The notes beneath the pieces are model-generated. The model was given only the letters and a program-made list of their open reading frames with translations. It was not told the DNA's origin and searched no databases. The position numbers and the translations under genes are program-made. A stretch of 64,000 nucleotides of DNA, taken from Acridotheres tristis. Its lineage: Eukaryota; Chordata; Aves; Passeriformes; Sturnidae. This document shows positions 11,401 to 23,562 of the stretch, in pieces; the first letter of the stretch is position 1; the number at the start of each line of letters is the position of its first letter. The DNA lies in the NCBI GenBank assembly GCA_037013685.1, contig CM072896.1:10109444-10173443 (forward strand), read 5' to 3'.

Positions 11401-14400
11401 TTCATCAGTATGTTTAACTACAGCTAACATTAGTGATCAGAAAAGTATTTTTTTGATAGGAACTGTTTAATTATGGTTAGTCTGGTCTTCATCCAAAGCC
11501 TGTTGAGTGGAAAATGCCCAAGGATTTCAGCAGTCTTCAACTCAGACTTTATGAGAATATTTCTATGTGTCTGGCAATCAAGCCTCTTTTAGCCTGTGAT
11601 GTCTCTCTCTCTTATGGCAGAATAGAGTATAAAGGTAAGGTTGGATTAAGGAAAAAATGAGACTAAACCCATGTTGATTGTAGATAATATTTGCAATGTA
11701 ACAAAGAAACAAAAAAAGGTAGTAGCTATCTTCCTCAACAAACTGTTAAAGACAAAACTGATAAAGACAAATAGCTGATTTCAACCAAACTGAAATTATT
11801 TGAAAACTAGGATTTTTTTCAGATTTCTCCTACTGCATTCATATTCATTTCTGGAGAGTCTGAAAATTAACCCAGACATATGTTAAAACTTGCGTTAACT
11901 TGTGCTATAGGTTACATTGCTCTACAGAAAACTCAGTTTTTCCTTGAAAATGAGCCAGGTAACTGGCTGGGAAGCTCCAAGGACAAAGTGATCTCCAAAA
12001 TTTAATGTAGAAAATGGGAATTGTAGGGATGATACTGAATGGAGAGAAGGTGTGAGAAGGCAGAAAAGTAGAAAGGTAGCTGTTGATCAACAAAACCAGA
12101 GACCTTTACTTAAGTAAAAGTGGCCTGAACTTGGATGGACAAAGACAGCTCAGGTGAACAAAGAAGCTGTAGCTACAGAAGAGTGTGTATTGAGTAATTA
12201 ACAAGGGATAAAGGAAACACAGCCAAAGCAGACTTGGCCTCAAAAGGTGCAGTTGGTTCAGTATTTATTACTTTTTTTCGGACTCATAGTATGCTTTTTT
12301 TCCTGATGATTAATAAAAATAATCTTACATTTCTCTGCTGAATATTGAAAATCTTCCAGCTGTAGACACACTCAAAGCTCAGTAGGGATGGCTCTGGACA
12401 GATGGTGGTTGGAAAGTCTTATTATGATGAAGCATTTTCAGTTCAGTAGGTTTCTTGATAGAGCCCATTTTTTACCCCCAAATATTCATTGTCATTGGAG
12501 ATCTTACTGACTTCCAGTGATAACATTGGGTCTGCTTCAGAATATACCTTTTCACTGTTGTCCTTAAAATAAGAAGCCCTCTGCTTCTTGCTGCAAAAGT
12601 GTTTTCATGGAGTAATTAGCACTGACTAGACATGTATATCCTGCAAATAAATGTGTGTTCTTACCTTGAGTCCTCTTGATTTCAGAAGATTGGTATGAGC
12701 AGCAGGAGATCCTTGAAGAATGAACTTGTATCATATTTTAAGTTCTAATCTTATTCCTTCAGCCAAAAATCTCTTCAGTTTTAAGCTGTGCTGGCATGGT
12801 TTTTGATGCAAAGAATCTTAGGAAATGTGGACATCAAAAGGAAAAGCAAATCAAAATATAACATACAAACACAGTAGTGTTTCTTGATTCATATTTTGAA
12901 ATCTGTATTTTGCAATTTTAAAAAAATCCCTACCAAAGGTGACTCTGAAGACTTTCTGAAGAACTTTCCTGACTAATAGTGCCCAAATTTGTCTTTACTG
13001 TCTAGCAGGCATCAGTGTTGCCCAAACATTCCTTGAGGGTAAGAAAATGTCAACTTAAAAAAAAAAAAAATAAAATTTTTTTAAGAATCTTTCATCAGAA
13101 AAAATAAACCCCCACTCAGAAGAGAATTATTAATTTTACAGAAAATAAAAAAACCAGGAATCAGTTTCTCTGGACTAGAACTTCTATACAAAAAAGTTTC
13201 CTCTCTCAGGGATTTTCCTTTCCTATTAGAGACACTGGCAGTTTGTCTCCCAGTGAATACATTAGCCCTCGTGTTCCTGTGCCTCCCTTTCTTATTTTGG
13301 TGTGCAGTGAAGCTGCTGCCAGTACAGCCTGGAACTCATCCCACAGTGACTGTGCATGGATGGCAGCAGAGTCAAGCACACTCTTTCCCCATACACACAG
13401 ATGATCCAGGCTCATCTTGGTGACTCACTCAACAAAAGACACTACCAGCTCATCTTAGTGATGGAAGATTGTAATTATGCTAAAATGGATTAAACCAAGC
13501 TCTGGAGAAGCTCCTCTGATCCTAGAAGAGCAGCTGAACTGCCTGGAGAGCTTTGGTTGAATAGTGTTCATGGTGGAGGGACTTAGCCTCTAGCCTTGGA
13601 GTGCTTGGGGCATCTGGCTCGTGTACTCAAGAAACAGCTTCCATGTTTCTCCCATCAGGATCTTCACTGAGGTCTTATGTACCTCTTTGGGCCCAGTCCA
13701 TACCTGCTGCTACTGACACAAGGATATCAGATTTATCTGAACTGTAGGTGCAGCCAGGATGGAAGGAGCTGCTGCTCTGTGTCATATCGTAGTTTTCTCT
13801 AAGGAAGGATGTTTGTCATCTGTGTCACTGTTGTGTGTCATTTGTGTTCAAAATGTATTTTATAATGTCCTGAGATACTCAGGTGTATTTCTGAGGGTTT
13901 TCTTCCCACTAGTTCTGGTGGGGTTTTGCATGTTAGAAAAGATCTCCACAGAACTGACTGTGAAGCACTTTAAGCATCAATTAACAAGCAACTATTAATT
14001 TTCCATCAAGGCTCTTCCTATGACATTATCCTATCATTTTTTGGACTGGCTGTATAATTGATTATGTCCCCCTTTGCCTTCATTTAGTGCAATCTTTCCA
14101 GAAAATCTGTTAGATAGGAGGCATTATCATTGGGAAATACTTGAAGATTTTATTTAGTACAGTCAAAAGTGTCAAAACAGCTAATTGAACACTTTCGTCT
14201 CCATGACTAATGAAAGATTAAGTTATTGCAAAAATATGTCACACGAATCTACAATTTCAACAAAAAATAGCAACCTCATTAAATCTGAAGGCAGTTAAAT
14301 GCTATTGTGGGAAGTGTCTCATTGCAGAGACCTTTGTAAAGGCATAAGGAGAGCACCACCACTCTACATTTTGGTGTCTTCAAATCATACAGGCTGTTCC

Positions 14401-14447
14401 TGGGTAAATTCCTCAGGGACCTGGGACCTGAGCCTGTTTGTCTGCAG
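8449..14447 (+). other. Probable intron or non-coding sequence
   Basis: This is AT-rich DNA without a recognised repeat family. It holds short duplicated TTATAAACTCTGC units near 9463-9490, an A14 run near 13057-13070, and several overlapping short ORFs at 9.1-10.1 kb and 10.55-10.83 kb. I regard those as chance. An orphan 30-bp exon-like segment at 13009-13038 is entered separately because its phase does not fit the chain. Confidence 0.4.
13009..13038 (+). CDS. Orphan candidate microexon (30 bp, phase 0-0)
   Basis: The acceptor (TTTACTGTCTAGCAG) and donor (AGG/GTAAGAA) are both close to consensus and flank 30 bp encoding ASVLPKHSLR. It preserves frame if inserted between exons that meet at phase 0. 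In the model given here it would fall between two exons that meet at phase 2, where it would read differently. It may be an alternative microexon of another isoform, or a pseudo-exon, which is common in long vertebrate introns. Confidence 0.2.
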
Positions 14448-14549
14448 ATATCCAAGTGGGTTTCTGGTAGGAGCAAAGAGTCAGTTAGAGAGTAAGAGGT
14501 TTTCTCCAAGAAAGACAATTCAGTGCATGTCAGTGGTGGTGCAATGGCA
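14448..14549 (+). CDS. Candidate internal exon 4 (phase 2-2, 102 bp)
   Basis: A TGTTTGTCTGCAG acceptor and a textbook GTAAGTG donor flank 102 bp. Only one of three frames is open. It reads YPSGFLVGAKSQLESK, then RFSPRKTIQCMSVVVQW, with a basic stretch followed by a short hydrophobic strand. It is symmetrical (one base in, two bases out), so skipping it would keep the frame. This is one of the better-looking upstream candidates because of the donor and unique frame. No family is recognised. Confidence 0.42.
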
Positions 14550-16053
14550 GTAAGTGCTGTTTAAGACGTAGCATCTACTCTGCATTTGTATGTCCCTAGT
14601 ATTTCTTTCTCAGGGCCCACGAGGTTCAATAAGACTCAAATCAGACTCTGAATGTTGTAGGCATTCCTTGGAGAAATTGTACACTAGTTACAAATATGTG
14701 GTGCTTTGGCTGCTGTGTAAGCAAGGAAAAAATCAGTTCAATTCTTTCATCCTGTCTGGAAATCTGCCCCCTTATTGCTACTAGTAAATCTCATCACCTT
14801 ACCCTAATACACTGCTGAGCTCTCTTTCATGTTGCTCTTTGTTTTCATTTTGCCAACTCTTTTCCTTTGTTTCCTTCCCTCTCTCCTGTCTGTGATGCCC
14901 AAAATTTGTAAAGTATATGTGCTTTTTTCCTAGAAACATACCTCTGCCATCTTTTCTTCTTTTCCTAGTGTGTACTGATAAAATGCTGAAGAACCTTGAT
15001 TTTTGTATCAGGCTGAGTTTCCATCCTTTGCCACCACCACTTGACTGAGCAATGAAGGTATTATCTTTCTTGTTTATATGGGAAAAACTGATGTAGATTG
15101 TAATAGTCTTTAGCTAAGTTCAGCTTTCATGAGAATGAGTGGTTGTTTTTGGAGGCAGAAGATGGTTTAGAGTTTCAAGGAAAAAATGGGACTGGAGTAG
15201 ATAGTGCTATGTATACTCCTCCCAGACTGACAGAAAACACATAATTCATGCAAATGCTGTAGAAATACAGTGGAAATTTTGGACTTTTCAAAGAAGTGTG
15301 CCCATACATGTGAACCAAATAGAAATTCTATGGCATAAGCCTATTTTCTCTGCTTAGCTGCTGCCTTAGTCTGTGTTCCTAAGCCACACTTGAACAGAAC
15401 GATTTCTCAAGGCAAGATGAAATTTGGTGACCCGATTATTCATTTTAGCTGCCTTTTTGGAAAGTCACATTGCGATAATCATGACATAAGCACAGATTTT
15501 AAGTGGAATGCCATAGTTTTCAATAGGCTTAAATCAAGGCCATTTTGAGAGGAAAACTTTGATGACATGGAAGAAATGAAAAAGGGTCAGAGGTGGAGAT
15601 AAAAGGAAACTCTTCTTCATTTCCAAGCTATACATACAACTTTTCATGTATTACAGAAGACAGAGACTTCTGATAGATTTCCTTTGTTGTTCTTCCTTAG
15701 AAAGATAAATGGTGAAAAAATTTGAAAACAATTGTCTAAAAGTAACTCTTTTAGCTACTGCTTGCTTGCAATAAGCGTATGAGCTTAATTTTCATTTCTC
15801 AGATGTTGTTTACTTTATTCTTCTTACTTTTCACCCAGGTCGTTTGTTCAGTTACTATGAGATATATGACAAATACTTTTAATTCTTTTATCTTTAAAAA
15901 ATATTTTTTCTCCATGAAGTCACCTCTAATTTTAGATGTATATTTGATTCCTTTTTATTTGTCATTCTGTGTCTAATTTAGTTGCCTGCCAGCTCAGATG
16001 TGACATTTCTGGATTATGCTAATGTATACTGATTTTCTCAAATCCACCCACAG

Positions 16054-16124
16054 CCAGTTTTGCTTCCTCTGTTTGATTGACAAAGATGCCTTCAGATCTG
16101 CTGATGTGGCAGAACTGAACTCAG
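16054..16124 (+). CDS. Candidate internal exon 5 (phase 2-1, 71 bp)
   Basis: The acceptor AATCCACCCACAG opens a 71-bp segment with a single open frame reading QFCFLCLIDKDAFRSADV then AELNS. Its first base completes the split codon left by the exon at 14448 (CA|C, His). The donor CAG/GTCATC is suboptimal. The peptide has a hydrophobic Cys-containing strand followed by an acidic helix-like stretch. The phase fit on its left side is unforced; the right side depends on the very short candidate at 18022. Confidence 0.32.
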
Positions 16125-18021
16125 GTCATCAAACAGTTTGGGACCAATGTTATTGGGTCCCCACCGTATGGTAGAGATGAATTGCAGAATGGCAATGCTG
16201 TAACTTCACCAGGTTACAAAATGGGAAGAAATAAGATTAACAGCTGATCTGAGGAAACAAAAGCTTTTTGATAACCACATTGCCTACTTGTCTAAGGATA
16301 TGATTTACTCTTGCAATGCACTTACACTTGTAAGTACTCTACTAGCCTTGTAAATATGACACTCTGAGAAGAATATGGAAGCAAGTAATTTCAGTCTTCT
16401 ATGGAGTGAGATATTCACCATAACTTATTCCAAAGTTCCTTCCTCTTTCTCGGAAAAGGTCTTATTTGCCAGAGTAGGTTATTAAAAATATAATGTATTT
16501 GTTGACACGTAGGAAGGAACTGTAAATTTTATTCCTATAAAATTCCAGTATAAAACTGCAATGTGTTGGTATAATCTCTGAGAACAGATTGATAGGAATT
16601 TCTTGTGGGAATTGCTTTAATTTCTGAGTAGAAATCAGAGGTGTGATCTCTGTGTGTGCACACAAATGTCTGTATATACATATTTCCAAAAAGCAGGTTG
16701 CTTCCTAATTTTAAATGGCTTTGGGTTTTGGTTTGATGGGTTTTAAAGATTTAATAGATCAAAGTGTTCAATGTTTGCTGTAAGGAAATAATCATATTTA
16801 GGTCACAGATAATAGAGGAGGGCTGTTAGATGTCCTAAAAGCCAGCAGATTTCCTGCTCCAGTGACAGCAGATCCACTGGCAGGAGGTGCAATGTGTTCT
16901 TAGTGTGACAGCTGATGGCAGGAAAGCCTGAGAGTGAGAAGTGTCCTGTTTTCCCATGCTCTTACATCTCTGGCCTGTGGTTTGCTAACACAGAGTTTAT
17001 AAGCTGCTCCTGAAAATTAGATTTATTTCTAATTCAAGAAGAAAATGCTTGGGAAGTTCATGAGCTGACTTTGGATGAAATTTTGCTCAGATTTAGTTGT
17101 TTTGCAGAAAAGCTTCTAAAAATCTGTAATATTGTCTGTAGTCAGGAATAAATTTTGCCCTTCATAATCTCGCTTGAACCAGTAGCCATCAGCATGGCAA
17201 ATTCTCCCATAGCTATACCCTAAGGTAGAAACTAGATTTGTGCTTTTACTTTAACTAATAAGGATTAAACAATTTTGGTTTTGCAGAATGCAATTTTGGT
17301 TACTGCCTTGAGGTCCAGGCAAAATAAGAGCATTTGTATTAGTGCCCTTTTAATGGTGTCTTATATAATAGTGGTTTATTCGGTCTGAACATCACTGTGC
17401 AAACAATTAACAAAAAAAAAAAAATCCTTTTCAAAAATAATTTGTAATCTATGGAGGATAGGAATGAAGTCTTGAATATCCCATTAGACAGTCAATTGAA
17501 GAATAATGAAGAAAGAAGACTCCAAAACATAATCTTGATAGTAGCTGGATATTTTTTGCTTCATTACTTCCATGCTGGATACTTATTAAACCCAAATCTC
17601 TGACATTTCTGAGATTTTTCAGGCAATTATCATTTCTGTTAATATATGTAACTTCTTCACCTACACCAGCTCTAGCCTGACAGGTAGTAGCCAAATCCAC
17701 GTGTGAGTAGCCCAAGGTTGCAAGGAGTGTTGCAGTATTCCTGAAAGCTATGTGCCAGGGATACAGATCTAAGCCATCAAACAAACAGATAATGGATTAG
17801 AAAACCGTAATTCCTTCTGGAAGCCTTGATAATACTTTATTTTCTTGCATTTCATTAATGAAGTTTTGTTCTACTTCTTTAATTGAGAATCACGTCTAGG
17901 TTTCCCTAGAGTTTTTGTGAAGGGTATGATCAAGATTAAACTCTTCTCAAATTCTGAGGTTAAATATAAACAAGTTAATGAAAATTGGTTTAAAAACCTG
18001 ACGGTTGAATTCTATCTTCAG

Positions 18022-18049
18022 GTTCTGAGAGAGGCTCTTGGGACCCTCT
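18022..18049 (+). CDS. Candidate short exon 6 (phase 1-2, 28 bp)
   Basis: This is a 28-bp segment between a TTCTATCTTCAG acceptor and a strong GTGAGTGG donor, reading SERGSWDP within split Gly and Leu codons. It is the only segment I found between 16124 and 22617 that converts phase 1 to phase 2. Two frames are open across it and it is very short, so it is the weakest link in the chain. Read in phase 0 from the same acceptor, an open stretch continues to a stop at 18213 instead. Confidence 0.17.
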
Positions 18050-19503
18050 GTGAGTGGAACACATGTGGCTGTCCTCAGAAATGGCTTTATGGGTTTTCTG
18101 TGTGTGGATTCTGTGAGCATCTGCCTGACTTCACAGGCTTCACAGTGAAGTACAAACAACATTTAGTCCAGGGGCTAATATCAGAGTATCACAAGATCCA
18201 TTCTGAGAACTAATGCCAGAATTTATTGTTTTGCTTAAAGTTTTAATTTTGGTTTTACTAGGTATTGATTTTTTTTTGTCATCTTGATATAGTAGTACCT
18301 CCAAATGACATTGACTAGAAAATAATTTTCTGTTCTCAGCTGTAATTATTTCCCATAATGTAGGTGGCTTTCAGACTCACCTGCTGCCTCTAGCCCCCAC
18401 TCAAATTTTATATACTTCTTCTACTTCAATGAATTAAAAGAAGTTACATGAAAATGTCGTATGTTGCTGTAACCTGCCCTGTGTTGGCCCACTTTGAGCA
18501 GTGGGTCAGTCCAGACTTTTGACCCATATTGTGGTGGTTTTGTGTCTTCAAGGTAACCAGTTTTCCTAAAACCCCATTTTACTATGCAACTGATTGAATT
18601 ATGTTTAATTTAGTTTACTATAACCTGTTAGTTAACTACAGTCTGCTAAAATCTTACCACATGCTACCATGACACTCAGTTCAGCCTTGAGAAGTCCACA
18701 AAAACACGTGCTATAGACTATTATTTTATAGTGTGATTCAGAAAAGAGAGTCACACTGCTTCTGGATCCCAATACAGGGCATTAAACCAATTGCACAATG
18801 AAAGGTTCCCATTAATAAGAGTTCCAACTAGACACAGCTGCTGTCTTGCTTGCCCTTCAATTTGCTTTTTGCACATATTAGGCACATCATTTGTTCAATG
18901 CTTAGGGTAAATGGAAAAAATTCTAATCAACACGGTCCTGACAAGTGCTTGTGCTTTGTTAATAGAGGAGCTCTTGTGTGTGTTCTAAACTGAAATAATT
19001 TTTATTGAAATTATCATGCATGAGATTTTTTCTGAGTGAGAAACGCCCTGTTTAGTTGTTTTAATGCTCATCCTGATAATACAGTTTATTTCATTTGCTG
19101 TGAATGACACTTTGGGCATATGTAAACAGTGGAACAGTACAGGCCCAAGGGAATACCATATTACCCATCATCATATATGACTTGCACTTGGGCTGAACTC
19201 TGGGTTTTGATATTTGCAAACTCCTAGGGAAATAGAGATGCAAATTTTAAGATGTTTTCCTAGTATTTTATGTCAACGATAAACTCTGGGTACGCATGCC
19301 TGTTAGGAGACTGGAATTAGTGTCTCTTGGGACTTTTGATTGTTATTTTTGGCAGCCTCCCTTGGCTTGTTTTCTTGCTGCTTCTCAGTCAATAGGGATT
19401 TGCACCTGCTCTTGAAAGAGCATATTTATATCTTCCAGTCTGAGCTGACTACAGACCCAGTGACACCTTTGTCAGCTACCTAATGGAGCAATTTTCTTTG
19501 CAG

Positions 19504-19620
19504 TTTGTATTCAGTTCAGGGTACAGAGAGGTTCTGTTTGATCTCTTCACTCAGATGCTCTGGGTACTTTTGAACAGTCGTGCATTGCAGGACAAATGTG
19601 CTGAGAACACAGTGAGCAAG
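19504..19620 (+). CDS. Alternative candidate exon outside the main chain (117 bp)
   Basis: An AATTTTCTTTGCAG acceptor and an AAG/GTGGGAG donor flank 117 bp that is open in phase 0-0. It reads FVFSSGYREVLFDLF, then TQMLWVLLNSRALQ, then DKCAENTVSK, a hydrophobic helix-like sequence. It does not fit the phases of the neighbouring candidates (14448, 16054, 22617). A second reading from the same acceptor, ending at a GG/GTACTT donor at 19563, is phase 2-2 and would fit before 22617. Either it is an alternative exon, or the chain around it is wrong, or it is a pseudo-exon. Confidence 0.25.
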
Positions 19621-22616
19621 GTGGGAGGGGAAAGTGACTGTATTCTCTTTTTCCTGCCTTTCAATCTTTTGCAGCTCTAATGTTAGAGCAGTGGCAGGTA
19701 GGCCATTTGTAAATCTTGTTTCTCCCAGGGTGAATCAGGATATCCAATGTCTGCACAGAAAGTTAACAGTGAGCCCAAGCCATGTCTTAGTCTTTCCATA
19801 AACCACTGATCAGAGGCTCTTGCAAAAGACTGTACCATGCTGGAGAGGCCATGTCTTGGGTAACATAATATAGTTTCCTGATGATGGAAGCAATTTAATT
19901 GCTAGTCTGCCACAAAGTCAGTAAAAATTCTCTTGGAAACTAAGAAAAGACCTGCTTGATGCTAGCATGTTATCCAGAAGAGGTGAAAGTGGAGGAGCTC
20001 CTTTACATTCATTCCTCAAATGAGCTAAGTTAATGCCATGACTCTCTGAACCCAAAACTGGAGTGTCACTGAGACTGCACTCCCAGAGGTGAACATCTAA
20101 GTGGAAATTGGTGAAGCTGTAGCAAGGTGAATGGGAGTTAGAACGAGCAGCCAGGTGCAAACAAGGTTGTGGACCAACACAGCTGCCTTGGTGAGCTCTC
20201 TGTTGTACAGAGGAGCAATCTGTTTTCCAGGAGCAGCAGAGGCAAATATCATTCCAGAATGCTTGGGAGCAGTATTTTTAATATGATGAGTGTCTGTTTT
20301 GCTTATGTTGTAGTTGTCAGAAGATTAGCACATAGAGGATGGGATGCTTAGTGCTGTTAACCCACATAGTTTTAAGTGTTTCTCTAATTTCATAAAGTAT
20401 TTGGATACCAGTTCAATCATATTCTACATGCTAGAGAGAGGAAAGGACTAAGGTACTATTCTAAATACTTTCTAAAATTTAAATGTGATTTAAGTGCTTC
20501 ACTCTTCTAGACTAAGGAGATTATTCAGAAAAGCCTGACTATATCTCAGTGTCTCATAAGCTGCTTTTGCTATGAAATATTTGATACCTGTATCTATCCA
20601 TTAATAATATGTGATTTCTGATTGGGAGTTGTCTTGCTGTAAGAGGTTAGGATAATAATTCAGTTCATCCTTAAAAGCCATTGTCGATACCCATGTTTGC
20701 TTTGCTTGTTGTCCTCTGGACTGTTTTTACCTGAAGGTTCACTGAAGCCAAGAGGCCCAGCAGGAGCAGGATGTATTGGAAAGCTGTTGAGCCTGAGGTA
20801 CCTGCTCTGCAGACCCAAAGGAGGGCTCACTTTCCACTTGACTACTTCCACCATCCCTCTTTTTTAAGCTACAACTGTTGCTGTTGTGCCTTATATTTAG
20901 TGAGGTGCATTCTTACAAGAGGAAGTACATCTGAAATTCTAAAACAATTATTTAAAAAAAAATTATATTTGCACATCACACTGTTTTCTGTATATGAAAG
21001 AATAAACTCCAGCAATGTACTACTATTTCCTTTCTTGTTTTCCAGAAAAACTCACAGAAAGAGCTCTTGAAATAAATTCAAGAGAAATGTCACAAGCATG
21101 CTTTTCATGTTTCTGCTTCGTAGTTCCTGAATGTTTATCTGGCTTTTAAATTTCCCATGGAAAAAATAATCCATCTCTTCTATAAGCAACATTTTGCTAT
21201 TAATAATTAATTGGAATTCAGGGAGGTTCACTCAGAATTTTAAATGGGATGTCTAGTCAGAGCTATAAAATCTTATAGCCAGCGGTGGTAAAGCAAGCAT
21301 GCAATGAGAATGGAAAATCAGAATGACATTATTTATTCTGATAATTTTCATTTTTTTCTGTTAAGACCTTTTAGCCTGCCACGTTTTACTCTTGATCAAT
21401 CTCTCTCTATATTATACTATTTAAAATACATACATGTGAGGTCAACTGATAAAAAAATGCTAAAACTGAGTGAGATGAAAGGTTGTTGTAAAGATCTTTA
21501 TGGGGTTATCTTTGAAGATTGTAACCCACAGCTGATTTTTTACTGTGTGCAGTTTTATATTGCTATGATTATGGACTTTTGTTATGTAATGTACTAGTCT
21601 TGAAAATACAGGTTTATTCTTTAAGAACATACTGCACCTCAAGCCTGAGAAGATGTGTAAATTACCATATTTAGAAGCATTGCCATCAGAGTGCAGAAGT
21701 TTTACACCTCCAAAGTAATGGCAGCCCTTTGTTCCCAGAAAGATTCCACCTTTCTCAGAAAGAGCTTTGCCATAGTGTAGTCATATAAACAAAATAGGGC
21801 TCTGCAAAGAGATAGTATCCTGCATTATATACAGTTGGAAAAAGGGAAAAACAACAAGATTTTTTACACAATAAGTACCAAAAACATCAGTGAAATCTCT
21901 TCTGTGTGGTAAACTAGCTGTTTCTGAAGTTCATAGATTATCATGTGCTTGGCTCATGATGGAAATATTCTTCAGCATGTAACTCAAAACTTTTCTCCAC
22001 ACAATTTTGAAAAATAATGACGTATTTGGGGAAGGTCTTCCAAGAACATAATTTTTAATTTTAGCCAGCCTGTAGATTGGCTGGTGACACAAGAGGTCAA
22101 AACCAAGTACTCGGGATCTGGGGAATGCAGGAAAAGTCCATGTCTGTAGCAGGGACCAGATGGATGGTACCAGGAGGACAAGAAAGCTGGAAAGACACAT
22201 CTGCCAGACCAGTTTGATGGGACATTTCCCTCGATAGGACATTTTGTGTTCCTGTAGTCATGCTTAAGACTCAGCACACAGGATGGGGCCAAGGTTTCTA
22301 ATTTGAACAGAGGTGCAGACAGCACAAGTAAAGGCAGAGTCTTTGTGTTGCTGAGTTAGTGACGTGTCATGAGTTCCTTATCAAGCTTTACCCTTTCCTG
22401 CTGCAGGATCCCAGAGCAGTAAGAGTTATGTGTTGTTATGAGTTCCCTGCTCTGCTTTAAATTTCTCACTGTAAACCACTGCTAAAGGCAGGAGAGATGT
22501 CTTGGAAAGAACCTTCTCCTAGTTTCTTGAAACTTTAAAAACCTGCACATGAGAGCATCCCCCAACCTGTGCACTCCAGTGTTATCTCCCTATTGCTCTG
22601 TTTTAATCTCTGCCAG

Positions 22617-22763
22617 CACTTTGGCTGTCAGTGAATCACCAGAGGCCACTGTGTTTGCCAGGTGTTTAAATGAGTGCTTATTCAGACTTCCCCAGGGAGT
22701 GGACCCACAGCTGTACGCTGAAATCACTTCCTCTTCTGTGCCAAATAAATGCAATAGGCTTTG
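22617..22763 (+). CDS. Candidate internal exon 7 (phase 2-2, 147 bp)
   Basis: A long pyrimidine-rich acceptor (TTTTAATCTCTGCCAG) and a TTG/GTAATG donor enclose 147 bp with exactly one open frame. It encodes about 49 residues: TLAVSESPEATVFARC, then LNECLFRLPQGVDPQLYAE, then ITSSSVPNKCNRL. The size, elevated GC and balanced composition are all typical of a real internal exon. Antisense ORFs at 22590-22875 are its shadows. No domain is recognised. An internal acceptor before GGAGTGG at 22699 could give a shorter form. Confidence 0.48.
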
Positions 22764-23417
22764 GTAATGCATGTAGGCACCTCCCTCCCATCCCCACACA
22801 CTGGAGGAAGCTTTGCAAGCATCGTGCACAAGAGGCAAACTGGAGAAATAGGTTACTAACTAAAGAGTCCTGCATAAAGTGCTAATCTTGGTTATAAAAA
22901 AGCTTTGGGATGAAGTAGAAATAATGGTTTCTTAGGGGCTCACTTTTCATTTGTTTCTCTGGAAAAATGAAACGATTTTGTTCACAAAACTGTGGTTTTC
23001 TAGTCCAGTGGTTTTAAAATTATTCATAGGTTCTTGAGTATATAGAGATCAATGAATCTAATAGTGCCTCTATCCTGGTATTTGTATTAGGATATCTGAA
23101 AATGGGCAGCAAAATGCCTTATCTAATTACAGTGAAGACTATTGTAATAACAAGAAATGGGACTTTTTAGACAGTTGGAAATGTACCTCATTTTTCCTTT
23201 TTCCCACCAAGACAATTGGAGATATATTCAAATAATCCAGGTTTCTTCTTATTAAAGTTTATCAGCCTTCATTTTCCTGTGCAAAACTCATTTTTTATTC
23301 TGATTAACTGACTTTCAGTTTTGTGCATGGTATGCCAGAGCAGAGGAGCATCGATGACCAGCAATATTACAAGAACTGTTTATCACTCAGCCAATAACAA
23401 TCCCTGATTTCCTGCAG

Positions 23418-23562
23418 TTGGAAGGGATCTGCTTGTATGCCAAATGCTGCACTTCTCAGTAGTTCTTATTGGGTGCACTTTTCAAAGAGAATTTTTGGGA
23501 TGAGTCACACATTGATTGTGCACCGTTTATCCTTCACTAACTCATCTGGAATACCACAGGGA
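23418..23562 (+). CDS. Candidate internal exon 8 (phase 2-0, 145 bp)
   Basis: The acceptor TGATTTCCTGCAG is good. One frame stays open for 57 codons while the other two meet stops. It reads WKGSACMPNAALLSSSY, then WVHFSKRIFGMSHTLIVH, then RLSFTNSSGIPQG. I place the donor at GGA/GTAATT, which lacks the usual final G, so the right border is uncertain. With this border it turns phase 2 from the exon at 22617 into phase 0 for the exon at 25491, with no stop at either join. Confidence 0.33.
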
